This document shows positions 1 to 7,518 of a stretch of 15,150 nucleotides of DNA, one piece after another. The position numbers and the translations under genes were made by a program. Source of the stretch: Alloprevotella sp. (GTDB lineage Bacteria > Bacteroidota > Bacteroidia > Bacteroidales > Bacteroidaceae); assembly GCA_017477205.1 (NCBI GenBank), contig JAFUXE010000059.1:1-15150 (forward strand), in the 5' to 3' direction. The notes below the pieces were generated by a model. That model searched no databases and was not told where the DNA came from. It was given only the letters and a program-made list of their open reading frames with translations. The first letter of the stretch is position 1. Each line of letters opens with the position of its first letter.

Positions 1-507
1 GGCTACTTCAAGAGCGAGGACACGCAGGCCCAGCGCATGGAGAAGCGCCGCGCCATCGCCGCCCAGCGCACCGAGGACTACCGCACGGGTACTTACAAAC
101 GGGCTGGTGGCGTCATCGACCCGCTGCCCGAAGACGTGCCACAGTTTGTGAAGGACTATCACGCCTACTACAAATGCCCTCGCGGCTACCACGAGCGCAG
201 CGGCAACTCTACCGACGGCTGGAACATCATCGGCACGCAGTCGTTCCTCAACCAGCCGCTTCTGGCGTGGGCGCACGAGATTGAGAACCCTGTGCTGCTC
301 ATCCACGGCGAGAAGGCCCACAGCCGCTACTTCAGCGAGTACGCCTTCGAGCGCATGACTGGAAAGCACGTCGAAGGGCAGAGCGCCAAGGAGGGCAACA
401 AGGAACTCTACATCATCCCCGGCGCTTCGCACATTGACCTCTATGATGACGAGGCCGGTGTCGTTCCCTACGACAAGATGGAGGAGTTCTTCGCACAGAA
501 CCTATAA
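1..507 (+). CDS. Alpha/beta hydrolase, C-terminal part (5' truncated by window)
   Basis: Open from the first base in frame 1 with no stop until TAA at 505-507, so the window holds the last 168 residues. The ATG at 37 is internal. The segment NPVLLIHGEKAHSRYFSE followed by GASHIDLYDD is the end of an alpha/beta hydrolase fold of the dienelactone-hydrolase/YcjY-like kind. The beta strand ending in HGE is followed by a late His (visible residue 144) that should be the catalytic histidine. The nucleophile elbow lies upstream, outside the window. Such proteins are usually about 300-350 residues, so roughly half is missing. The substrate cannot be told from this part. A terminator follows directly, so it is the last gene of its transcript. 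Confidence 0.8.
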   Translation, partial: GYFKSEDTQAQRMEKRRAIAAQRTEDYRTGTYKRAGGVIDPLPEDVPQFVKDYHAYYKCPRGYHERSGNSTDGWNIIGTQSFLNQPLLAWAHEIENPVLLIHGEKAHSRYFSEYAFERMTGKHVEGQSAKEGNKELYIIPGASHIDLYDDEAGVVPYDKMEEFFAQNL

Positions 508-575
508 TCATCGGTGCTCAGGCGAGCAAGCTCGGAACTTCAAGGAGAACTTGAAGTAACGCTAAATAATCCCAA

Positions 576-612
576 AAGAATCTCCCATGTCGCCAAGATG
601 TGGGAGATTTTT
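576..612 (+). terminator. Rho-independent terminator after the first hydrolase
   Basis: The arm AATCTCCCA (579-587) pairs perfectly with TGGGAGATT (601-609). The stem extends outwards through a G-T pair and two A-T pairs into a run of T at 608-612. The loop is 588-600. A smaller hairpin, ACTTCAA/TTGAAGT (537-543/551-557), lies just upstream. The T run ends 3 bases before the next promoter's -7 box. Confidence 0.65.
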
Positions 613-614
613 CG

Positions 615-622
615 TACCTTTG
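615..622 (+). promoter_or_regulatory. Bacteroidetes-type -7 box (TACCTTTG)
   Basis: TACCTTTG matches the Bacteroidetes consensus TAnnTTTG and lies 28 bases before the ATG at 651. No clear TTTG -33 box is present, because that region is occupied by the terminator stem at 576-612. It probably drives the three-gene set 651-2353. Confidence 0.55.
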
Positions 623-650
623 CGGTCAATAAGCGAAACTGACAAACAAT

Positions 651-1505
651 ATGACGACGTATCACAAAATCCAAGTCGAAGACTGCAACGTCTTCTATCG
701 CGAGGCTGGAGCAAAGGACAAGCCCGCCGTACTGCTGCTGCACGGTTTCCCGTCGGCAAGCCACATGTTCCGCGAACTGATGCCCGAACTGGCTGACGAG
801 TATCATCTGATTGCCCCCGACTTCCCCTCGTTCGGACAGACGGAGAGCCCCGACCGCGAACATTTCACCTACTCCTTCGACCATCTGGCAAGGATTGTCG
901 ACAAGTTCACCGAGGCCGTCGGGCTGACGAAGTTCGCCATGTATGTCTTCGACTACGGTGCTCCCATCGGCTACCGTCTGGCCATGTGGCACCCCGAGCG
1001 CATCACAGCCATCGTGTCGCAGAACGGCAATATGTACGACGAGGGGCTGGGCAAGAAGTGGGAGGCTCGCAAGGTGTACTGGGCGAACCCTACGCCCGAA
1101 CTTCGCCAGCAGTTCTCGTCGGCCTTTGCCCTTGAGACCATCATCGGCCAGTACACCTTCGGCACGCCCGAAGGCTCTGTAGGTCCCGACGGCTATTCGC
1201 TCGACTTCTATTACGTCAACCTGCCTGGTCGTGCCGAGATGCAGAACGACCTCATCCTCGACTACCGCTCAAACGTGGCCCTCTATCCAGAGTTTCAGAA
1301 GTACCTGCGTGACAACCAACCCCCGTTGCTCGCCGTCTGGGGCGAGAACGACCCGTCGTTCATCCCCGCCGGAGCCGAAGCCTTCAAGCATGACCTGCCC
1401 AACGCCGAAATCCACTTTGTACCCAGCGGCCACTTCGCGCTGGAAAGCCACCACACGGAGATTGCCCGACTGATGAGAGAGTTCATGGCCAGAGTAATCA
1501 AATAA
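651..1505 (+). CDS. Alpha/beta hydrolase, epoxide hydrolase / haloalkane dehalogenase-like
   Basis: A 284-residue cytoplasmic alpha/beta hydrolase with no signal peptide. The oxyanion motif HGFP is at residues 31-34. The nucleophile elbow VFDYGAPIG puts Asp101, not Ser, in the nucleophile place, as in epoxide hydrolases and haloalkane dehalogenases (compare HDWGGPIG). A late acid is likely at Asp234 (GENDPSF), and the catalytic His is 261 (PSGHFALESH). The cap region is about residues 130-215. The length matches the family. The ATG at 651 is chosen because it follows a TACCTTTG box at normal distance and the family usually starts just before a strand like YHKIQVEDCNVFYREAG. It leads a run of three closely spaced genes. 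An Asp nucleophile predicts attack on an epoxide or carbon-halogen bond, but the true substrate is unknown. Confidence 0.85.
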   Translation: MTTYHKIQVEDCNVFYREAGAKDKPAVLLLHGFPSASHMFRELMPELADEYHLIAPDFPSFGQTESPDREHFTYSFDHLARIVDKFTEAVGLTKFAMYVFDYGAPIGYRLAMWHPERITAIVSQNGNMYDEGLGKKWEARKVYWANPTPELRQQFSSAFALETIIGQYTFGTPEGSVGPDGYSLDFYYVNLPGRAEMQNDLILDYRSNVALYPEFQKYLRDNQPPLLAVWGENDPSFIPAGAEAFKHDLPNAEIHFVPSGHFALESHHTEIARLMREFMARVIK

Positions 1506-1515
1506 CAATAATTGC

Positions 1516-2010
1516 ATGGAACAGTTTAGAGACATGCGGCGCAAGCGCCAGCAGCTTTCTGACGAGGAGAGCGTAGGGATATTGCAGAGGGCAACTTCCG
1601 GGACGCTGGCCCTGCTGGGAGATAACGGCTACCCCTACGCTGTGCCGCTCAGCTATGTTTACTCGGACGGCAAGCTGTATTTCCACAGTGCGCTTGAAGG
1701 TCATAAGGTCGATGCCATCAGGAACTGCCCAAAGGCATCCTTCTGCATCATCGAGCAGGATGCAGTGCAGCCGAAGATGTACACCACGTTCTATCGCAGC
1801 GTTATAGCCTTCGGCCAGATACATATCATTGAGGACGAGGCCGAAAAGCTCGCGATAGCCCGCCTGCTGGGCGAGCGATACAACCCGCGTGACGAGGAGA
1901 GCCTGCGGAAGGAACTGGAAAAAGGCTTTGCCCGTATGCTCACCATCCGTTTCGACATCGAGTACCTGACGGGCAAGGAGGCCGTTGAGCTTGTGAGGAG
2001 CAGAGGCTGA
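1516..2010 (+). CDS. Pyridoxamine 5'-phosphate oxidase-fold flavoprotein, Nim-like
   Basis: A 164-residue protein that starts 10 bases after the preceding hydrolase. The opening MRRKRQQLSDEE, then GYPYAVPLSYVY (38-49) and the signature HSALEGHK (57-64), are typical of the split-barrel FMN-binding family that includes the NimA-type 5-nitroimidazole reductases and many small flavin proteins in Bacteroidales. The length is right for a single barrel that dimerises around FMN. Known Nim proteins lower metronidazole activation, but most family members have no proven role, so resistance should not be assumed. Position between an epoxide-hydrolase-like enzyme and an exporter supports a general detoxification role by inference. 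Confidence 0.85.
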   Translation: MEQFRDMRRKRQQLSDEESVGILQRATSGTLALLGDNGYPYAVPLSYVYSDGKLYFHSALEGHKVDAIRNCPKASFCIIEQDAVQPKMYTTFYRSVIAFGQIHIIEDEAEKLAIARLLGERYNPRDEESLRKELEKGFARMLTIRFDIEYLTGKEAVELVRSRG

Positions 2011-2029
2011 AGTCTAAAACACAGGCGTT

Positions 2030-2353
2030 ATGAACTGGATTATTCTGATTTTAGCAGGATTGTGTGAAGTGGGCTTCACCTATTGCCTCGGACGAAGCAA
2101 GGGAGTTGTTGGCTTCGAATGGTGGACGTGGATAAGCGCATTTGCCGCTTTCTACATCCTGAGTGCAGTGTTGCTGGCAAAGGCCACGCAGACACTACCC
2201 ATTGGCACGGCATATCCTGTATGGACAGGCATAGGGGCTGTGGGGGCGGTACTGGTAGGCATCTTCATCTTTCATGAGCCTGCCAACTTCTGGCGACTTT
2301 TCTTCCTCACGACGCTCATCGCGTCAATCGTTGGACTTAAAACCATATCATAA
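2030..2353 (+). CDS. Small multidrug resistance (SMR) exporter, Gdx/SugE-like
   Basis: A 107-residue inner-membrane protein with four hydrophobic helices, roughly 2-20, 30-51, 57-80 and 86-104. The essential SMR glutamate is Glu13 (AGLCEVG). The core LPIGTAYPVWTGIGAVGA (56-73) supplies the conserved Tyr62 and Trp65. SMR proteins work as antiparallel dimers that exchange protons for cations. The Gdx/SugE subtype exports guanidinium, while the EmrE/Qac subtype exports aromatic quaternary cations. Ser45 and the overall pattern lean towards Gdx, but this is not decisive. No guanidine riboswitch is visible: only 19 bases separate it from the gene before, which argues for co-transcription. Confidence 0.8.
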   Translation: MNWIILILAGLCEVGFTYCLGRSKGVVGFEWWTWISAFAAFYILSAVLLAKATQTLPIGTAYPVWTGIGAVGAVLVGIFIFHEPANFWRLFFLTTLIASIVGLKTIS

Positions 2354-2413
2354 AATGGTATCGCGACCGCTCGGCCGAAGGACGCTTGCCGCTCGGCAAC
2401 GCAGCGAGCCACT

Positions 2414-2469
2414 CTAATGTTACATTTGTGACGGTGACATTTGTGACGCTTGCACAAATGTAACATTAG
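2414..2469. repeat. Long perfect inverted repeat with internal ACATTTGTGACG direct repeats
   Basis: Arms 2414-2430 and 2453-2469 are perfect 17-bp reverse complements (CTAATGTTACATTTGTG and its complement) around a 22-base loop. Inside, ACATTTGTGACG occurs at 2422-2433 and again at 2437-2448, and the third copy of ACATTTGTG is the inverted arm. There is no T run, so it is not a classic terminator, though it could end the exporter transcript with Rho or protect its 3' end. GC-rich small repeats lie just before it: CCGCTCGGC at 2367 and 2389, and the hairpin TTGCCG/CGGCAA at 2386-2399. The gap 2354-2632 otherwise holds only the promoter at 2558. Confidence 0.75.
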
Positions 2470-2557
2470 CGTGTGCTTGACTTTCGACTTTCGCTCTCTT
2501 GCCGCAAAGAATTTCCAAAATCCCGCGCTTGCTGCGCCCTTTTTCCTGGGGATTGCG

Positions 2558-2565
2558 TATATTTG
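2558..2565 (+). promoter_or_regulatory. -7 box (TATATTTG) for the GH85 gene
   Basis: TATATTTG fits TAnnTTTG and lies 67 bases before the GH85 start, giving a leader of about 60 bases. A good TTTG -33 box is not seen at 19-21 bases upstream, which may mean an activator or alternative sigma factor is used. Confidence 0.5.
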
Positions 2566-2632
2566 CCGTGCAATCTAATAGGAAGCGGAGCTATATGCTA
2601 CCGTAAGAAGAACAAACACAATTCTATAAGAA

Positions 2633-5600
2633 ATGAAAAAGGTTAGACTGATTCTTGCCGCGCTGGCGCTGGGATGCGCCGCCGGCAATGCGCAGCGCAC
2701 ACCGACGCATCCGTTGGACATCAAGGACGCGGAGGGCAATTTTGCGCAGTATCTTGATAACTGGGAACCCGGAACGCCCCCCAAGGGGGTCAGCGCCATC
2801 GACGATGAGTTCTTCATCGGCCGCGTGCGGCCCCTGCCGCGCATCTCGGACGGGGACTACCAGGTGAACAGTTCCGTGGACAAGAACAGGAAGATGTGCC
2901 TCTGGGTGCCGCTGGACGACCCCTCCGTCACGTGGAAGGCGCTTCCGCGCTACTGCTTCGAGGGTGACAACTTCAGCCTCTGGAGCTACATCAACATCCA
3001 CGGAAACTGGACGGCTCCCTGGTTCCGCGTGACGGCGGGCCTTGCCGACGCAGCCCACAAGAACGGCGTGGAAGTGGGCTGCTGCTGGGCGATACCCCAT
3101 ACGCAGCAGGTGACGACTTCCGGCTCCACGGACAACTCGAAGGCCATGAAGAAACTGCTGGAGAAGGACGCTGACGGCAACTTCCTGCATACGCGCCAGC
3201 TGGTGCGACTGATGAAGTACTACGGCATCGACGGCATCGGCCTGAACTCCGAGTTCTACTCCAATCCCACGACGATGACCCTCTTCCGCGACTTCATCAA
3301 GGAGTGCCACCAGGTCGGCGAGGAGATAGGCTGGGACTTCAAGCTCTACTGGTACGACGGCACGAGCGACACGGGAAGCATCCGCTTCGACTACGGCCTC
3401 GCCTCCCACAACCAGCTGAACTTCGGCGACAAGGACAACCGCGTCTCCGATATGCTCTTCTTCAACTACAACTGGACGAGCAGCCTCCTGAGCAGCTCCG
3501 CCAAGAAGGCCGAGGATATGGGGCGCAATCCCTACGACATCTACGCCGGCTTCGACATCCAGCAGTATGCCTACAAGGATCCCCCCAAGGCTTCCTGGTC
3601 CACGCTGCTGAACAGCAAGACGTCCATCGGCTTCTGGGGCGCACACTCCCAGAGCCTTATCCACCAGAGCGCCACGGACGACGGCACCTCCGACATCGCC
3701 ATCCAGAAAGCCTACCTCCTGAAGCAGGAGCTGACGTTCAGCGGCGGCAACCGCAACCCCGCCGTACTGCCCGAGATGGCCTGGAACACGACGCTGGCCA
3801 ATGCAAGCCTCAAGAAATTCCACGGCCTGGCCCACTTCCTGACGGCGAAGTCCACCATCCAGCAGCTGCCCTTCGTGACGCGATTCAACCTCGGCAACGG
3901 ACTGAAGTTCTACAACGAGGGCAAGGTGGCCTTCGACCACAAGTGGTACAACCTCAACACGCAGGACTTCCTGCCCACGTGGCGCTGGTGGATTACGGAC
4001 CGCAGCGACAAGGCCACGACGTCGAACCTGAGCGGCCTCATCCAGGCCGAGCTCACCTTTGACGAGGCATACTTCGGCGGCTCCTGCCTGAAAGTGCACG
4101 GCGCCACGGACTTCTCCCGCATCAAGCTCTTCAAGACGCAGCTCGCCGTGGAGCCTTCCCACAACATCTCCCTCACCTATAAGATGCCCGGCACGGAGGC
4201 TACGCACGCCAAGGTGTTCGTGGCGCTTCGCGGTGCGCTGACAAGGTACAGGGAAGTGGAGATTCCCGCTGCCGCCGCCCCCGGCGTGTGGCAGACGTTC
4301 ACGGCTCCGCTCAGCCAGCTGGGCATCGAGAGCGGTGACCAGATAGCCATGATAGGCCTCAGCTTTGACGGCACGCCCGCTGACTACAACATGCTCGTCG
4401 GCGAACTCGCCATCGCAGACCCCGCTGCGGACTACGGCACCGTGACGCCCACCATCAAGGAGGTGGAAATCATCCGCGGCCGCTACAACGCCCTGGACTT
4501 CAAGATCCGCTATGCCAGCCGCGAGGAAACGGGCGACCAGAAGACCTACAATGACGAGGTGGGCACGTGGTACTACGAAATCTACTTCCAGCAGGAGGGC
4601 CAGCCCCAGTACCTGCTGACGGCGACGACCTCCTGGGCAGCCTATGCCGTGGACGTTCCCCTCGTGAGCGGCTTTGAAGGCCGCACGGGGCGCTTCGGCG
4701 TGCGTGCCGTCTCCCCCGACGGCCGCCACGGCAGCGACATCGTCTGGACGGAATACCAGGAAATCCCCTATAACCAGATTCTCACGGACGTCGTTGTGGA
4801 CAAGAATGTCGTGAAGCCCGGTGAGACCTTCACAGTAGGGCTTCAGGACATCATGAGCGACCCCGCGAAGGAATGGCGCGTGGCCGATCCCGTCACGGGA
4901 GAAGTCGTGGCCAGCGCACAGAACGCCGTGAACCTCCAGACCAGCATCGCGAAGGAAGGCGTCTATGACCTGTACTTCGTGGACAAGGACGGCAACGAAT
5001 CCGTCACGCGCGGCTTCATCCAGATTACGCCAGAGGCTACGGGAGCCGTACCCACGGTGCTGACGTTTGAGTCCGACGTCAAGGAAACGGACATCAACAA
5101 GCCCGTCCATTACTCCTACACTGCACGCAAGGGCGAGGGTAAGGTATCTCGTGCACTGCGTGTCGAGGACCCCAACATGCTGATGGTGCCCGGCGAGGTG
5201 CAGAAGGGCATGGCGTATTCCTACGCTCTCTGGTTCAAGGCCGAGAAGTTCTCCCATGACAAGCAGGGCACGAACCTCATCAACAAGAACACGATACACG
5301 ACACGTGGCCGCACAACAACTGGGGCGACCTCTGGGTCATCATCCGTCCGGCCATTGCCAAGGGTACCGTCTTTGGCGGCCATGCCGACTGGGCGATGAC
5401 GAAGGACCACCCCGCCAACGAAATCTCCTTCAACACGATGGGCTGGGGACCGCGCGACGGCCCCTGCGAGAACGTGATGTCCAGCGGCTATCAAGTGACG
5501 GAGGGCGTCTGGAACCACGTTGTCGTGACTTCCAACGGCATGCACCACAAAATCTACTTCAACGGCAGGAAGGTGGCAGACTACACCTTCGACAGCTCCA

Positions 5601-6346
5601 ACGAGTTCTCGCCGACGCGCCGCTCCGACATGAGCGACAGCCGTATCTCCCGCGCCGTGGCCGACGCGCCCATCTTCATCGGAGGCGGCAATGTCTATAA
5701 GGCAGGCTTCGTGGGCTGGATTGACGAATTCCAGGTTTGGGACAAGGAACTCTCCGACGACGAGGTGCTTCAGGCCATGAAGGGCTACGACGCAGCCGCC
5801 GTTCCCGCAAACCTCCAGGCATACTACACCTTTGAGACGCTTGAGGCCGACGGCACGTTCAAGAATTTCGGCAAGGCAGGCGACAAGCCCGCCAAGATGG
5901 TGGCGATGGTAGGCAGCGGCGGCGAGAACACGGCTTCCGCAAGCTACGAGGACCGCACGGCGGACAACGACGCCCTGGGCTTCCCCGGCATCACGGGTTC
6001 CATAGACATCACGACGACGTCCGAGTGGCAGCTGCCCGGAGCCTCGTTCGCCGAGGACGACGGCACGGAGGTTTCCGTCACCTATCCCTTGCAGGGGAAA
6101 TACGACGCAGGCGTGAAGCTCTCGAACATGTGGGGCGAAGGCGTTGTCAACAATGCCGAGTACATCACGGTCATCGACTACGTGGGCATCCACGACTTCC
6201 TGGCAGGTGCCGGTGAGGACGACGTGCGCTACTTCACCGTCGACGGCCGCCGCATCTCGAAGGCCGATGCCGAGAAGCAGCAGGTGTTCATACTGCAAGT
6301 GGTGAAGGACGGCAAGCCCGTCCGCACCGCGAAAGTGCTGCGCTAA
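2633..6346 (+). CDS. Secreted multi-domain endo-beta-N-acetylglucosaminidase, family GH85
   Basis: A 1237-residue exported enzyme that should cut between the two core GlcNAc residues of N-glycans. The signal peptide is MKKVRLILAALALGCAAGNA with likely cleavage after Ala20. The GH85 catalytic domain spans about 85-455. YYGIDGIGLNSEF contains the family's Asn-x-Glu pair as Asn205 and Glu207, where Glu is the acid/base and Asn stabilises the oxazoline intermediate. It is followed by LYWYDG (238-243), MLFFNYNW (274-281) and NPYDIYAGFDIQ (299-310), in the usual order. Next come a galactose-binding-like domain (about 465-596), fibronectin/Ig-like segments (about 605-800), a LamG/concanavalin-like domain (about 805-1050, with GVWNHVVVTSNG and FVGWIDEFQVWDKELSDDEV), a beta-rich segment (about 1060-1190) and a C-terminal tail with FTVDGRRIS resembling a Bacteroidetes sorting domain. 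It stands alone, without SusC/SusD genes in view. Confidence 0.9.
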   Translation: MKKVRLILAALALGCAAGNAQRTPTHPLDIKDAEGNFAQYLDNWEPGTPPKGVSAIDDEFFIGRVRPLPRISDGDYQVNSSVDKNRKMCLWVPLDDPSVTWKALPRYCFEGDNFSLWSYINIHGNWTAPWFRVTAGLADAAHKNGVEVGCCWAIPHTQQVTTSGSTDNSKAMKKLLEKDADGNFLHTRQLVRLMKYYGIDGIGLNSEFYSNPTTMTLFRDFIKECHQVGEEIGWDFKLYWYDGTSDTGSIRFDYGLASHNQLNFGDKDNRVSDMLFFNYNWTSSLLSSSAKKAEDMGRNPYDIYAGFDIQQYAYKDPPKASWSTLLNSKTSIGFWGAHSQSLIHQSATDDGTSDIAIQKAYLLKQELTFSGGNRNPAVLPEMAWNTTLANASLKKFHGLAHFLTAKSTIQQLPFVTRFNLGNGLKFYNEGKVAFDHKWYNLNTQDFLPTWRWWITDRSDKATTSNLSGLIQAELTFDEAYFGGSCLKVHGATDFSRIKLFKTQLAVEPSHNISLTYKMPGTEATHAKVFVALRGALTRYREVEIPAAAAPGVWQTFTAPLSQLGIESGDQIAMIGLSFDGTPADYNMLVGELAIADPAADYGTVTPTIKEVEIIRGRYNALDFKIRYASREETGDQKTYNDEVGTWYYEIYFQQEGQPQYLLTATTSWAAYAVDVPLVSGFEGRTGRFGVRAVSPDGRHGSDIVWTEYQEIPYNQILTDVVVDKNVVKPGETFTVGLQDIMSDPAKEWRVADPVTGEVVASAQNAVNLQTSIAKEGVYDLYFVDKDGNESVTRGFIQITPEATGAVPTVLTFESDVKETDINKPVHYSYTARKGEGKVSRALRVEDPNMLMVPGEVQKGMAYSYALWFKAEKFSHDKQGTNLINKNTIHDTWPHNNWGDLWVIIRPAIAKGTVFGGHADWAMTKDHPANEISFNTMGWGPRDGPCENVMSSGYQVTEGVWNHVVVTSNGMHHKIYFNGRKVADYTFDSSNEFSPTRRSDMSDSRISRAVADAPIFIGGGNVYKAGFVGWIDEFQVWDKELSDDEVLQAMKGYDAAAVPANLQAYYTFETLEADGTFKNFGKAGDKPAKMVAMVGSGGENTASASYEDRTADNDALGFPGITGSIDITTTSEWQLPGASFAEDDGTEVSVTYPLQGKYDAGVKLSNMWGEGVVNNAEYITVIDYVGIHDFLAGAGEDDVRYFTVDGRRISKADAEKQQVFILQVVKDGKPVRTAKVLR

Positions 6347-6352
6347 GAACAA

Positions 6353-6390
6353 AGCGGCGGGTGATAAGTCTTTGCCTGTCACTCGCCGCT
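6353..6390 (+). terminator. GC-rich hairpin after the GH85 gene
   Basis: The arm AGCGGCGGGTGA (6353-6364) pairs with TCACTCGCCGCT (6379-6390) over 12 positions with one G-T wobble, starting 6 bases after the stop codon. There is no strong T run, so it may act together with the second hairpin at 6430-6461. Its right arm is made of the first units of the tandem repeat at 6378-6415. Confidence 0.5.
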
Positions 6391-6415
6391 CGTTTACTCG
6401 TCCGCTTGTTTACTT
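6378..6415 (+). repeat. Tandem heptamer/octamer repeat, copy A
   Basis: Consecutive units in register: GTCACTC (6378), GCCGCTC (6385), GTTTACTC (6392), GTCCGCTT (6400), GTTTACTT (6408). The stretch from 6392 resembles 7621-7646 at 23 of 26 positions, and the first two units resemble the start of the repeat inside the kinase gene at 14160. Confidence 0.75.
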
Positions 6416-6429
6416 GTAATAATATAATG

Positions 6430-6461
6430 AAAAAGCAGTCGCTTGGGGGCGGCTGCTTTTT
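6430..6461. terminator. Bidirectional terminator between convergent genes
   Basis: AAAAAGCAGTC (6430-6440) pairs with GGCTGCTTTTT (6451-6461), with one G-T pair and a closing G-C inside. It has a T run on the plus strand and an A run that becomes T on the minus strand. It sits between the GH85 gene (plus) and the lipoprotein gene (minus), so it can end both. Confidence 0.8.
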
Positions 6462-6484
6462 TCTTTGTTCTTTTCGCCAATGCT

Positions 6485-7024
6485 TTACCACACGTAGTTG
6501 GCGTCCTGCTGGCACTTGCCGTTCTTGTCGATGGACTGCACAAGCCCCGTTTGCCTGCACTCGAATTGCAGCATGCTGTACCATCCGTCATAGCTGTTTT
6601 CCGCATAGAATGTGCTGACGGTCTCGGAAAGAGTCACGGTTCTCCCACTTGCATAGTGTATGGTGGGCTTCATCGTGGCCGTGTATGTAAGAGGGCCGTC
6701 ATCGTCCGTTTGCGGATCCGCCTTGAGGCGCGGCGTGATGCGGAAGCCCCAGTGGGCAGGGAGTTCATGGAAATACACGCTCCCACGAAGGGCGATGGTC
6801 CCCGGGGACTGTATGTAGTTCTTTTTGCGCTCCCCTTCGTCGCCGAACCATTCAAACGTCAGTTCGGCTTGGTCGCGCAGGGCTTGAGACGTATCAAGGG
6901 AATAGTACACCTGTACATAGCTGATGGTGTTATCCTCATCTACATCGTCACTGCCGCAGGAGACCAGGGAGATGGCGGCCAGCATCAAAAGCATCATGCT
7001 CCCAAACTTCATCGTTTTCATCAT
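6485..7024 (-). CDS. Small lipoprotein of unknown function
   Basis: Start taken at ATG 7024 (or the adjacent ATG at 7021), giving 179 or 178 residues. The open frame continues upstream to 7117, but the added residues do not look like a signal and would run through the promoter at 7077-7107. MMKTMKFGSMMLLMLAAI leads to a lipobox LVSC with Cys23, followed by GSDDVDED, whose acidic residues after the Cys resemble surface-exposed lipoproteins of Bacteroidetes. The rest (FGDEGERKKNY, WGFRITPRLKADPQTDDDG, YDGWYSMLQFECRQTG) is polar and probably beta-rich. I recognise no domain. It has its own promoter and ends at the bidirectional terminator shared with the GH85 gene. Confidence 0.75.
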   Translation of the reverse strand: MMKTMKFGSMMLLMLAAISLVSCGSDDVDEDNTISYVQVYYSLDTSQALRDQAELTFEWFGDEGERKKNYIQSPGTIALRGSVYFHELPAHWGFRITPRLKADPQTDDDGPLTYTATMKPTIHYASGRTVTLSETVSTFYAENSYDGWYSMLQFECRQTGLVQSIDKNGKCQQDANYVW

Positions 7025-7076
7025 ATAAATATAGTTTATGTGTGTTACCGTATCGCCACTTTGACGATTGGGAGCG

Positions 7077-7107
7077 CAAAAGTATGGATTTTCTTTCAAC
7101 AGGCAAA
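7077..7107 (-). promoter_or_regulatory. Promoter of the small lipoprotein gene
   Basis: On the minus strand TTTG (7107-7104), a 19-base spacer and TACTTTTG (7084-7077) match the Bacteroidetes promoter TTTG-N19-21-TAnnTTTG exactly. Transcription would begin near 7070, leaving a leader of about 45 bases. The -33 box lies within the last codons of the upstream membrane protein gene. Confidence 0.7.
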
Positions 7108-7518
7108 GGGCTTGCACAGGTTTCTGGGCCTTTCCTCCTTAAAGCACTCAATGCTGTGCCGCGATAGCAGGAAGCTGATGAGAATCATTGTGGGCATGAC
7201 AATATATTGGCCTGCGTTGTCAGAAGGAAGTTCCATAAAGGCGTGTGCCACATTGAGCAGAAAGACGAACAAAGCCAATATGGCGTTGACTATCTGGAGA
7301 TACCTCTTCCTCGACATTAGGCAGAAGATGCCGCAGACAGGGACAAGGAATGAAAGTGCCATCATGAAGATGATTATGCCTTGGCTTACGTCGCCGTCGG
7401 TGCCCATTATGGCCATGTCCTTTCCCCAAAACATGGGCAACATGTCACAAAGGGTGTGGTATGCGAATCCGCAAGTGGTCAGCAGCCACAGGACTGCTAT
7501 CTTGGTACGTCTTGTCAT
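7096..7518 (-). CDS. Small integral membrane protein, four predicted helices
   Basis: A 140-residue protein with hydrophobic segments at about 7-27 (AVLWLLTTCGFAYHTLCDML), 47-67 (GIIIFMMALSFLVPVCGIFC), 73-95 (LQIVNAILALFVFLLNVAHA) and 104-120 (YIVMPTMILISFLLS). Short charged loops such as MSRKRY separate them. It looks like an inner-membrane protein. Nothing points to a transporter or enzyme, and I do not recognise the family. No TAnnTTTG box is seen immediately upstream. A transcript from the minus-strand promoter near 7815-7845, passing through the repeat region 7561-7699, could supply it. Confidence 0.7.
   Translation of the reverse strand: MTRRTKIAVLWLLTTCGFAYHTLCDMLPMFWGKDMAIMGTDGDVSQGIIIFMMALSFLVPVCGIFCLMSRKRYLQIVNAILALFVFLLNVAHAFMELPSDNAGQYIVMPTMILISFLLSRHSIECFKEERPRNLCKPFAC

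Noticed and set aside
2010..2030. Guanidine riboswitch before the Gdx-like exporter
   Set aside because: Only 19 bases separate the two genes, too short for any known guanidine riboswitch class.
2624..6382. Minus-strand open frame of 1252 residues antisense to the GH85 gene
   Set aside because: It is rich in Val, Gly, Arg and His with no domain, the usual result of reading GC-rich coding DNA backwards. The plus strand has a signal peptide and all GH85 motifs.
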